Shown here piece after piece: positions 8,185 to 16,261 of a stretch of DNA of 64,000 nucleotides (position 1 is its first letter; every line of letters starts with the position of its first letter). The stretch spans positions 62,001-126,000 of the forward strand of contig NZ_CP031165.1 in NCBI RefSeq assembly GCF_003344865.1. Direction: 5' to 3'. The notes under the pieces were generated by a model that was given only the letters and a program-made list of their open reading frames with translations, made no database searches and had not been told where the DNA came from. The position numbers and the translations under genes are program-made. The stretch is from Euzebya pacifica (lineage in GTDB: Bacteria > Actinomycetota > Nitriliruptoria > Euzebyales > Euzebyaceae).

Positions 8185-9536
8185 CCGGCATCACGACCGA
8201 CGGGCTGGTGGTCATCGACACCACCAGCCTGGGCGACCGCAGCTACCTGCTGACCGACGGCGACGTGGGCGTCGTCATCGATCCGCAGCGAGACATCGAA
8301 CGCGTCCTGCGCGCCGCCGAGGACGCATCGGTGCGCGTGACCCACGTCCTGGAGACCCACGTGCACAACGACTACGTCACCGGGGGGCTCGCCCTGGCCG
8401 GTGCCGTCGGCGCCAGCTACGGCATCCCCGACGGCGAGGCGATGGCCTTCGAGCACGACGTCGTGCGGGACGGCGCCGCGCTGGAGACCGGCCACCTGCG
8501 CCTCGTACCGGTGCACACGCCCGGCCACACGCCCACCCACATGTCCTACCTGGCCATGCGCGACGACGAGGTCATCGGGCTGTTCACCGGTGGGTCGATG
8601 CTGTACGCGGCGGTCGGTCGCACCGACCTGATCAGTGAGGCGCTGACGCACTCCCTCAGCCTGCAGCAACACGCATCGGTCCGGCACCTCGCCGGCCTCG
8701 TCGACGGCGGGATCCCGGTGTTCCCCACCCACGGGTTCGGCAGCCACTGCAGCTCCGGGACTGCCGACATCATCCACAGCGGCACGGTGGCCGACGAACG
8801 AACCCGCAACCCCGCCCTCCTCACCGCCGACCCCGAGGCCTTCGCCGACGAGCTGATCGCTGGCCTCGGTCCCTACCCCACCTACTACGAGCGGATGGAC
8901 CCGGCGAATCGCCAGGGGCCCGGTCGGGTGCCCACCGAGCTGCCCGAACGCCTCACCGCCGGCGACGTGGCCGCCCACATCGACAGGGGCTCGATGGTGG
9001 TCGACCTCCGCGCTCGCGGACCGTTCGCGGCCGGGCACCTGCCCGGGAGCGTCAACGTGGAGCTCCGTGACGACCTGCCGACCTACCTCGGCTGGGTCCA
9101 CGATGCAGCCGATCCCTTGCTGCTGCTGGCCCCCGACGAGCGCGACCTGCGGGAGGCGCAGGTCATGCTCGCCCGCATCGGCCTCGACGACATCGTCGGC
9201 GTCGGCATCGGGCCGGTGACCGACTTCGCCGGTCCCGGTGGCCTTGGCGTGACGCGCCGCGTCCGATGGCCCGAGGTCAACGACGCGCGTCCTGCAGACG
9301 CGGTGGTCCTCGACACGCGTGACCAGCACGAGTGGGACAGCGGCCACCACTCGGCCGCCATCCACATCCCCTTCCACGAGGTGCTTGCCCGGGAGGGCGA
9401 GCTGCCCGCCGGGCCGGTCTGGGTCTACTGCGCCACCGGCAACCGGGCCGCAGTCGCCGCCTCGCTGCTGGCGAGGGTGGGCCGCGAGGTCGTCCTCATC
9501 GACGACTTCTGCCTGCCCGGCGACGTCCCCGGCTGA
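8181..9536 (+). CDS. CstB-like persulfide dioxygenase with two rhodanese domains
   Basis: A cytoplasmic 451-residue fusion. Residues 1-250 are a metallo-beta-lactamase domain with the non-haem-iron site of persulfide dioxygenases (His60, His62 and Asp64 in ETHVHNDYVTGG; later PGHTPTH). Residues about 258-345 are a rhodanese-like domain without an active cysteine. Residues about 355-451 are a rhodanese with Cys417 in the loop YCATGNRA. This order is that of CstB, which oxidises low-molecular persulfides and handles the product with the rhodanese. The GTG start at 8181 overlaps the tusA stop. It ends the sulfur operon, and a sulfite or thiosulfate product would fit the Mo complex upstream. Confidence 0.85.
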   Translation: MTGITTDGLVVIDTTSLGDRSYLLTDGDVGVVIDPQRDIERVLRAAEDASVRVTHVLETHVHNDYVTGGLALAGAVGASYGIPDGEAMAFEHDVVRDGAALETGHLRLVPVHTPGHTPTHMSYLAMRDDEVIGLFTGGSMLYAAVGRTDLISEALTHSLSLQQHASVRHLAGLVDGGIPVFPTHGFGSHCSSGTADIIHSGTVADERTRNPALLTADPEAFADELIAGLGPYPTYYERMDPANRQGPGRVPTELPERLTAGDVAAHIDRGSMVVDLRARGPFAAGHLPGSVNVELRDDLPTYLGWVHDAADPLLLLAPDERDLREAQVMLARIGLDDIVGVGIGPVTDFAGPGGLGVTRRVRWPEVNDARPADAVVLDTRDQHEWDSGHHSAAIHIPFHEVLAREGELPAGPVWVYCATGNRAAVAASLLARVGREVVLIDDFCLPGDVPG

Positions 9537-9547
9537 CCGCGTCGTCC

Positions 9548-9600
9548 GTGACATCAGTCCCCGGGGCTTCCTACAGTGACCGACCGATCGTAGGAACCCC
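9548..9600 (+). promoter_or_regulatory. Promoter plus hairpin before the DHFR-like gene
   Basis: GTGACA (9548-9553), 18 bases, then TACAGT (9572-9577) form a plausible promoter. Overlapping it, GGGG-C-TTCCTAC (9563-9574) pairs with GTAGGAACCCC (9590-9600), an 11-bp stem with one bulged C and a 15-base loop. It could act as a weak terminator for the operon upstream, as an operator, or both. There is no U tract. Confidence 0.35.
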
Positions 9601-9621
9601 GCAACGACAGAAGGACTGACC

Positions 9622-10170
9622 ATCTCGACCCTGACCGCAGACCTGTTCGTCACCGTCGACGGCTACGCCAAGGGCAAGGACGCCCCCGCCTACTTCGGCC
9701 TGTACGGCCCCGACCTCGGTCGGTGGATCGATGCCGAGATGGCGGTTCCGCAGTGCCTGCTGATGGGTCGGGTGACCTACGAGACGCTCTTGGCGGCGGC
9801 GGTGGCCGACCCCTCCGACAGTCCGGACCGGATGACGGAGCTCCCCAAGGTCATCTGCTCGACGACGCTGGACGAACCGCTCGCGTGGGCGAACAGCCGG
9901 ATCACCCGCGACGCCGTCAGCGAGGTACGGACCCTCAAGTCCTCCCTCGACGTCCCCCTGCGGACCTTCGGCAGCCTGTCGATCGTGTCGACCCTCGTGG
10001 CGGCCGACCTGGTGGACCGCCTGCGGCTGGTCGTCTTCCCGCTGGCCCTCGGCGAGTCCGGCAGGGAACCCGCCCTGGCCGGCCTGCCCGACGTGGACCT
10101 CGAGCTGCTGTCCACCGAGACGTTGGACGGACGCCTCGTCGTACTGGAGTACCGACCCCATCGCCGCTGA
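9622..10170 (+). CDS. RibD/dihydrofolate-reductase-like protein, apparent ATC start
   Basis: A reductase of the DHFR/RibD C-terminal fold, 182 residues. The N-terminal strand LTADLFVTVDGYAKG and the central LMGRVTYETL are family hallmarks. No ATG, GTG or TTG lies in frame between the upstream stop (9577-9579) and the ATG at 9739, which would delete the first strand. An AAGGA at 9611-9615 is correctly spaced from the ATC at 9622; CTG at 9616 or 9631 are alternatives. Function of the stand-alone proteins is poorly known. It converges with the secreted hydrolase gene. Confidence 0.75.
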   Translation: MSTLTADLFVTVDGYAKGKDAPAYFGLYGPDLGRWIDAEMAVPQCLLMGRVTYETLLAAAVADPSDSPDRMTELPKVICSTTLDEPLAWANSRITRDAVSEVRTLKSSLDVPLRTFGSLSIVSTLVAADLVDRLRLVVFPLALGESGREPALAGLPDVDLELLSTETLDGRLVVLEYRPHRR

Positions 10171-10218
10171 CGGATCGGCTGCTCCTCCGACGACGTCCGC
10201 CCGGGACCGGCCCGCGGG

Positions 10219-12000
10219 TCAGCGCAGGACGGGGATGTTGACGTAGGACGCGTGGGCCGTGTCGTGGATGATCTCCACCGTGCCGCCAAGGCTGTTGCCG
10301 AGCATCGGGAGCGGGGACATCGCGTGTGGCACGTCGGAGGGCCCGACGCTGATCCGCAGCGAGTGGCCGGCCTTGATGACGGCGTTGGTCGGGAAGACCT
10401 CGACGTTGACCGGGATGGCCTCGCCCGCGGGCACCGGCATCTGCGCCTCCCTCGTGAAGTCGTGATACGGCATCAGCATGTGGCCGTCGACCACCCGGGT
10501 CCGGTCCACGTTCAGGCGCCGGTGCGAGGCGGCCATCAGGCCCGTCGACAGCTCGGTGGAGGTGCCGTCGGGCGCCACGTCCTGGACGCGCACGACGACC
10601 ACGGCGTCCTCCCGATCGGTGCGGATCCACATCCGGGCGCCGATCGGGCCGTCCAGGCGCAGGTCCTCCTCCAACGGTTCGGTGGTGTAGAGGACCTCCA
10701 GCTCGTTGTTGAGCCGGTTGTCGGTGGTGCACGGCGAGCTCTCGGTCACGCCGATCAGCCACTGGGTGCTCGAACCGGTGCATGCCCCGGAGATGGGCAT
10801 CATCCGGTAGCTGTCGGCCGGCTCGTCGGTGGAGGGCGCCTCCGTGGACAGACCGCCCTCGCCACGCAGGTAGAACCGCTCGGGTGCCATGGCCGGGTTC
10901 GGCCAGTTCTGCTGCGGGGCGAACACGCCGGCGCCGCGCACCCACTGCGTGACAGCCGGGATGCGGTTGATGTGGGTGTTGTCGCCCTTCAGGTAGTTGT
11001 CGAACCAGCGCAGCGCGATGCTGTCGAGGGTGACGGGCAGCTCGGCGGTCGGCAGGCCGTCGCCGAAGTCGCCGTGGGTCCAGTTGCCCATCAGCAGCTT
11101 GGTGTCGTGCGGCAGGCCCCGGGCCAGCGCCTCGTAGACCAACGGCTCGCCCCGCTGGAAGATGTCGCGCAGGCCACCGACGACGAACGCGGGCACCTCG
11201 ACCCGGTCGATGACCTCGATGGGGGAGCGCAGCCGGTGGAACGGTCCGTCGTAGGCGTTGTCGCCCCCGGTCACGCTGTCGATGACCGTTCGGCCCTGGA
11301 AGGCCGGCACGCTGCCGGCGTGGCTGGCGACGGCGCCGGCCGCCCCGAGCGGGTCCTGTGCGGTGTAGGTCGGCGGCTGCACTCCCGTGCCGGTCACGAG
11401 CCCCAGCCACAACGGGATGAACGCGGTGTTGACCTGGCCGCCGGCCATGACGATGTCGCGGTAGGTGTCGGCCGACGGGACGATCGGGAAGATGGCCTTC
11501 AGCGACGGCGGCTGCAGCGCCGCGGTGAACAGCTGGTTGATCGCCAGGTAGGAGGCCCCCCACAGGCCCACGTTGCCGTCGGACCACTCCTGCGCTGCGG
11601 CCCACTCCACCAGCTCGTAGCCGTCGCCCTGCTCGGACTCGCCGAAGGAATCCCACTGCCCCTCCGACCCGCCGGTGCCGCGGACGTCGACGACGACGTG
11701 CACGTAGCCGCGCTCCACGAAGTAGGGGTTCGCGCCGCCGAGTCCGGCGCCGCCCTTGGAGTAGGGCGTCTGGGTCAGGATGACCGGGAACCGGCCCGGC
11801 GCGTCCGGGCGGTGCACGTCGGCGCGCAGCCGGATGCCGTCGCGCATGGTGACCGGGATGTCGGTCTGGCTGACCACGCCGTACTCCGCGTCCCGGTCGT
11901 AGGCCTCCCAGGCCACGACCTCCTCCGCGGTCAGGGCGGCGGGCAGCAGGCCCAGGACCAGCAGGACGGACAGGACGCTGATCAGCGTTCGACGGCTCAT
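10219..12000 (-). CDS. Secreted CocE/NonD (S15) family hydrolase
   Basis: A 593-residue exported alpha/beta-hydrolase related to X-Pro dipeptidyl-peptidases and cocaine esterase. A signal peptide spans about residues 1-25 (LISVLSVLLVLGLLPAALTA). The nucleophile is Ser150 in LWGASYL; the acid is probably the Asp in GGLRDIF, and the histidine lies in NWTHGDFG. A C-terminal jelly-roll domain (PP_C-like) covers about residues 380-593. Substrate is unknown; esters or amides are likely. The ATG at 12000 begins the only good signal sequence. It is divergent from the CWB2-protease locus. Confidence 0.85.
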   Translation of the reverse strand: MSRRTLISVLSVLLVLGLLPAALTAEEVVAWEAYDRDAEYGVVSQTDIPVTMRDGIRLRADVHRPDAPGRFPVILTQTPYSKGGAGLGGANPYFVERGYVHVVVDVRGTGGSEGQWDSFGESEQGDGYELVEWAAAQEWSDGNVGLWGASYLAINQLFTAALQPPSLKAIFPIVPSADTYRDIVMAGGQVNTAFIPLWLGLVTGTGVQPPTYTAQDPLGAAGAVASHAGSVPAFQGRTVIDSVTGGDNAYDGPFHRLRSPIEVIDRVEVPAFVVGGLRDIFQRGEPLVYEALARGLPHDTKLLMGNWTHGDFGDGLPTAELPVTLDSIALRWFDNYLKGDNTHINRIPAVTQWVRGAGVFAPQQNWPNPAMAPERFYLRGEGGLSTEAPSTDEPADSYRMMPISGACTGSSTQWLIGVTESSPCTTDNRLNNELEVLYTTEPLEEDLRLDGPIGARMWIRTDREDAVVVVRVQDVAPDGTSTELSTGLMAASHRRLNVDRTRVVDGHMLMPYHDFTREAQMPVPAGEAIPVNVEVFPTNAVIKAGHSLRISVGPSDVPHAMSPLPMLGNSLGGTVEIIHDTAHASYVNIPVLR

Positions 12001-12141
12001 GTGACCGGGGGTTCGACATGACCACGGTCAGTTCCTGCTGGCGAGGTGTAGGGGAACCCCTGATTCGGGCGGAGGTGGTGCGGCCTACCGTGCCCCACAG
12101 ATCCGTCCGACCGGACGGGCCCGCTCGAGGGGAGCTCTCCT
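12001..12141. other. Divergent intergenic region with a 12-base palindrome
   Basis: The stretch separates two genes for exported proteins. It holds a perfect palindrome AGGGGAACCCCT at 12050-12061 and a GGGGAG ribosome site (12129-12134) for the GTG at 12142. I see no convincing -35/-10 pair on either strand. Confidence 0.35.
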
Positions 12142-13059
12142 GTGTCGAACTCGCGTTCCCGACGACTGGCCACCATCCTGGCCCTCGTCAGCCTCCTCGG
12201 GCTGCTCCCGCCCGCCGGTGCGCAGGAGCCGGGTACGCCGCAACCGGGCCTCCCGACGGAGCGCCTGCAGGGTGACAGCCGCTTCGGCACCGCGGCAGCG
12301 GTCGCCCGTGCGGCGTTCGAGCGGTCCGACACCGTCTACGTCGCCCCCGGCGGTGCGTTCGCGTTCGCCCTCGCCGGCGGACCCCGCGCACACCGGGCGG
12401 CGGCGCCGATCCTCCTGACCGACGGTCCCACCGTGCCGGACGCCACGATCCAGGAGCTCCAGCGACTGCAACCCCACGAGATCGCCGTGCTCGGCGGCGT
12501 CGATGTCGTCCCGGAGGAGGTTGTGACGACCCTGGCCGGCTTCGGCACCGTTCGTCGCATCGCTGGCGACAACGTGGTCGACACCGTCGCGCGCATCGCC
12601 CTGGACGGCTGGCCCGACGGTGCCGACACGGTCTACCTGGCGACCGCCCAGGACTTCCCCGATGCCCTCGCCGGCGGGGTCGCCGCTGCCATCGACGACG
12701 CACCGATCCTGCTCGTCCAGCGCGACTACCTCCCGCCCGAGACAGCAGCAGCGCTCCGGCAGCTCGGCCCCAGCCACGTCAGGCTCCTCGGCGGCAACGC
12801 CGCCATCACCGATGGCGTCGCCCTCCAGCTGGGGGAGGTCACCGACGCGGTGCCCGGTCGCCTCGGCGGCTCGACGCGCATCCACACCGCCGTCGAGGTC
12901 AACACCGCCGTCCGCCCGTCGGGGCTGGACGTCGCCAACGTCTGGATCGCAACCGCCGAGAACTTCCCCCGACGCCATGGCCGCCACGCCAGCAGTCGTC
13001 GCGTCCGACGGCGCGCTGCTGCTCACCCGCCACGACTGCCTGCCCCACGTGGTCCGTGA
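12142..13059 (+). CDS. N-terminal part of a CWB2-subtilase gene, cut off by a frameshift
   Basis: The GTG at 12142 (GGGGAG 7 bases upstream) opens a signal peptide of about 28 residues ending near PPAGAQ, then CWB2 repeats that anchor proteins to the cell envelope (TERLQGDSRFGTA, FPDALAGG, IAVLGGVDVV, VRLLGGNAAI). The third repeat should read ENFPDAMAATPAVV, but a run of five Cs at 12966-12970 has one base too many. From there the frame encodes unrelated arginine-rich sequence to a stop at 13059. Deleting one C joins it perfectly to the protease frame, so the two parts are one gene of about 1,335 residues. Confidence 0.8.
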   Translation: MSNSRSRRLATILALVSLLGLLPPAGAQEPGTPQPGLPTERLQGDSRFGTAAAVARAAFERSDTVYVAPGGAFAFALAGGPRAHRAAAPILLTDGPTVPDATIQELQRLQPHEIAVLGGVDVVPEEVVTTLAGFGTVRRIAGDNVVDTVARIALDGWPDGADTVYLATAQDFPDALAGGVAAAIDDAPILLVQRDYLPPETAAALRQLGPSHVRLLGGNAAITDGVALQLGEVTDAVPGRLGGSTRIHTAVEVNTAVRPSGLDVANVWIATAENFPRRHGRHASSRRVRRRAAAHPPRLPAPRGP

Positions 13060-16000
13060 CGAGATCGCGCGGCTGGCCCCCGAACGGATCATCGTCCTCG
13101 GAGGCCCTGCCGCCGTCTCGGAGGACGCCGCAGCGCTGGAGGTGTGCGAGACCCTCCCGCCGCCGCCCACCTTCGAGGTGCGCCCCGCCGACCCCGTCGG
13201 CATGGAGCCCGAAGTCGGCGATCTCGGGCCCCGGCCGGTCGCGGAGATCCTGGACGACGAAGGGACAGCCACCCGCCTTGTCGAGGACGAGCTCGTGGTG
13301 TCCACCCGTGACGAGGCGGCCTTCGACACGTGGCTGCACGAGGTCGACGGGCAGGTGCTGCAGTCCATCCCCGGCTCCGACATCATCCCGCCGACCTGGG
13401 TCGTCCGACTGCCGACCCCCGGCAGCTCGTTCTCCCGCGTGGAGGTCGAACAGCTCGGATCGGACCTGCAGCTGCTCAACGGCATCGCGACGGGACACCA
13501 CATCGTCACCTCCGACACCGCCCTGTCGACGGTCGCGACCGCAACGGCTGCCGTCGCCGACGGCCTGACGGTTGGACTCAACGTCGTCGCAGAGCGCGAC
13601 GAGCTCCTCGACGGCGAGGTCGAGGAGTCGCCCAACATCGACGGGGTGGTGGAGTTCGCCAACCCGTTCACCTGGCCGCAGTTCGCGCGGGACGGCCTGC
13701 CGGGGACGGGGACGGCCGAGGCCTGGCGCCTGCTGGCCGCCAATGACCGGGCGGACGCCGAGGTCACAATCGGGATCCTCGACTCCGGCTTCGCGGAGGA
13801 CAACGACGACTACCCCGAGGGCACCCTCGGCCGGGACGGCATCCGCAACACGACCCCGTGTGGCGGTCGGCCGTGTCCGTGGCACGGCACCGATGTCTCG
13901 GTTGCGGCCGCGGGTGTCCTCGACAACCAGTTCGGGTCGGCAGGCGCAGCTGGTCCGATCGGCCGAATCCGTCAGTACGGCCTTCTGGGCACCACGACGG
14001 GATCGATGATCGCCGCGCTGGCGACGATGGCCGGGGAAGGGGTGCCTCCTGTGATCAACGCGAGCCTGTCCTTCACGGTGCCTGCTGCCCTGACGCCGAT
14101 GATGCGCCCCCTGGAGCACGTGACCCGGGGGCTGCAGATCCTGGGTGACGCCGTCTTCGTCGCGTCGGCCGGCAACCAGGGGCTGGACCTCAACCGCACC
14201 GACTGCCTCCCCTTCGGGGTGTGCTGGGAGCGAACGGGCACCTACCCCTGCGAGCTGGACGGCGTCTACTGCGTGGGTGGTCTGACCAGCGGTACCCGTG
14301 ACAGGCACCCGAACTCGAACTTCGGCTTCGAGGCGTGCGAGAACCCGGTCTGTGCGGTGAAGATGTTCGCACCCTTCACCGTGCTCGTCGGCGCGAACCC
14401 CGACAACACGGGCAACCGGTTGCGACCGGTGAACGGCACGAGCTACTCCGCGCCGTACGTGGCAGGTGTCTTCGCCATGATGCGGGCCGCCGATCCGGAC
14501 CTGCACGCACTCCAGCTCATCCACCTGATGAACGCCACGGCCCACTCCTCGACCCATCCACAGGTCGGCCGGGTGGTCAACGCCTACGGCGCGGTGCTCG
14601 AGGCGCTGGGGCCCGACGCACGCACGGTAATCGGCGCCAACCGCACGCCGTCCCCCTTCCCCGTCGATCCGGTCCCGGCCACGGGATTCAGCAGCGTCCT
14701 CAGCACCGATCAGGGGACCCTCCGCGGCGACGGCACGACCCCGTCGACACCCCCGACGGTGGGGTGGTTCGGCACGCTCCCCGGAACCACGTACTGGTCG
14801 GATGCGCCTTGGGCCGGGACCCCCCTGATCGCCGGCGACGTGCTGGTGGTCCCGGCGGTCGACACCCGGGACGAGCGACGAACGGCCAACGAGATCTCCC
14901 TGTTCGGCATCGATCTCGGGACGGGCGACATCCGCTGGTCCATCAGCGACATCGAGGGGACGTGCCCTCCGGTGGTCGACCGCGACGGGCGGGTCTGGGC
15001 CATCCGCGGATACGAGCAGACCAACGTCCTGGAGTGGAGCTTCGTGCTGCTGCGCATCGACGCGGCGACCGGGCGGGCCAGCCGCACGTTCTCCACACCT
15101 CGACACGCGACGGGCGGGGGATTCGCCGACGCAGACCCCCTGCGCGACTGCGACGGCCACCCACTTCGCCTCTCCCCCGATGGCACGCGGCTGCTGGTCT
15201 GGCAGGGCGAAGCCGTGGACTACGTGCGCTACAGCTCGCTCAGGTTGCTCGACATCACCCTGCCCGACGTGGTCGAAACCGCGAACATCCGCATGGACCC
15301 CACCGTGCCGGGTGGGGCGGCGTCGGACTTCAACGGTGACCGTGCCTGGGTCGAGGACCTGCGTGTTGCCGCGGACCGCCACACGGCATATGTCCTGCAG
15401 CGCGGCGCAGGAGACGACTCCGACGACATCACCGACGACGAGTGGTGGCTGCACGCCATCGACATGGCCGGTCTGCCCCGAACGGCCGACCTGATCGACC
15501 CGGGGATCATCGACCGCTCGGTCCGCCTCCCGGTCGGAGCGGTCGACATCGGGGCCTGGGCAGTCGTCGGCGATGACATCATCGTCTCCGGCGAGGAAAC
15601 GCTGTCGGGCCGCCATCGGTTCCCCACCGACGGTGGCCGAACGAGCGGGCGCACGTTCCGCATCCACGACAACGGCACCGCCCTCGTCGAGCAGGCGCGT
15701 CAGCTCAGCGACAGCGGCGCCCCGGCCCGTCCCGGGGAGTTCCCGGATCGTCCGAGGACCATCGGCGTGGCGCCCACCGGCCAGCTGTACGGGCACACGA
15801 GCATCGCGGGGCTGCTGGGCATCGAGCCGGCGACCCTCACCCAGTCGTGGCGCACGGCCGCGGGGAGCTTCGAGGTCCCCGACTACGGCAGCCTCCTCGT
15901 CGACGTCTCCGGCAACGCCGTGGTCGCCGGCCAGTTCGCCGAGACGGTTGACTCGGTGACGCCGACGGGCACGACCCGGTGGTCGTTCCGCCTGCGCGGC

Positions 16001-16147
16001 GACGGCTCGGTCCACGTCGGCGCCGATGGCACTGTGATCGACTACTCCACCGTCGACCGAGTTCGGCTCGTCGCCATCACCGCCGACGGCCGGACGGTCC
16101 TGATCGGTGTCACACCACTCGGGCTGGCCGTGTTCGCCCTGGAGTAG
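12977..16147 (+). CDS. C-terminal part: last CWB2 repeat, S8 subtilase and beta-propeller domain
   Basis: The continuation of the upstream part in the +1-shifted frame. It completes the CWB2 repeat (IIVLGGPAAVS), then a subtilisin-like protease with Asp (codon 13781, ILDSGFAED), His (13883, WHGTDVS) and Ser (14441, NGTSYSAPYVAG). From about 14640 to the TAG at 16145 it forms a PQQ-like beta-propeller (DLGTGDIRWS, TPTGTTRWSFRL). The product would be a wall-attached exported protease. The ATG at 12977 is only the first start after the shift; there is no ribosome site, and this part alone would lack a signal peptide. Confidence 0.75.
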   Translation: MAATPAVVASDGALLLTRHDCLPHVVRDEIARLAPERIIVLGGPAAVSEDAAALEVCETLPPPPTFEVRPADPVGMEPEVGDLGPRPVAEILDDEGTATRLVEDELVVSTRDEAAFDTWLHEVDGQVLQSIPGSDIIPPTWVVRLPTPGSSFSRVEVEQLGSDLQLLNGIATGHHIVTSDTALSTVATATAAVADGLTVGLNVVAERDELLDGEVEESPNIDGVVEFANPFTWPQFARDGLPGTGTAEAWRLLAANDRADAEVTIGILDSGFAEDNDDYPEGTLGRDGIRNTTPCGGRPCPWHGTDVSVAAAGVLDNQFGSAGAAGPIGRIRQYGLLGTTTGSMIAALATMAGEGVPPVINASLSFTVPAALTPMMRPLEHVTRGLQILGDAVFVASAGNQGLDLNRTDCLPFGVCWERTGTYPCELDGVYCVGGLTSGTRDRHPNSNFGFEACENPVCAVKMFAPFTVLVGANPDNTGNRLRPVNGTSYSAPYVAGVFAMMRAADPDLHALQLIHLMNATAHSSTHPQVGRVVNAYGAVLEALGPDARTVIGANRTPSPFPVDPVPATGFSSVLSTDQGTLRGDGTTPSTPPTVGWFGTLPGTTYWSDAPWAGTPLIAGDVLVVPAVDTRDERRTANEISLFGIDLGTGDIRWSISDIEGTCPPVVDRDGRVWAIRGYEQTNVLEWSFVLLRIDAATGRASRTFSTPRHATGGGFADADPLRDCDGHPLRLSPDGTRLLVWQGEAVDYVRYSSLRLLDITLPDVVETANIRMDPTVPGGAASDFNGDRAWVEDLRVAADRHTAYVLQRGAGDDSDDITDDEWWLHAIDMAGLPRTADLIDPGIIDRSVRLPVGAVDIGAWAVVGDDIIVSGEETLSGRHRFPTDGGRTSGRTFRIHDNGTALVEQARQLSDSGAPARPGEFPDRPRTIGVAPTGQLYGHTSIAGLLGIEPATLTQSWRTAAGSFEVPDYGSLLVDVSGNAVVAGQFAETVDSVTPTGTTRWSFRLRGDGSVHVGADGTVIDYSTVDRVRLVAITADGRTVLIGVTPLGLAVFALE

Positions 16148-16261
16148 CCGCGCAACGGCACCTGCAGACACGGAACTGCTGCCGTCGGCACGAACGCGGC
16201 TGTATCCTGACGATCCGAGGTTCCGGGGGCAGCTCAGACCCCGGTCGAGGATCGGGGAGCA

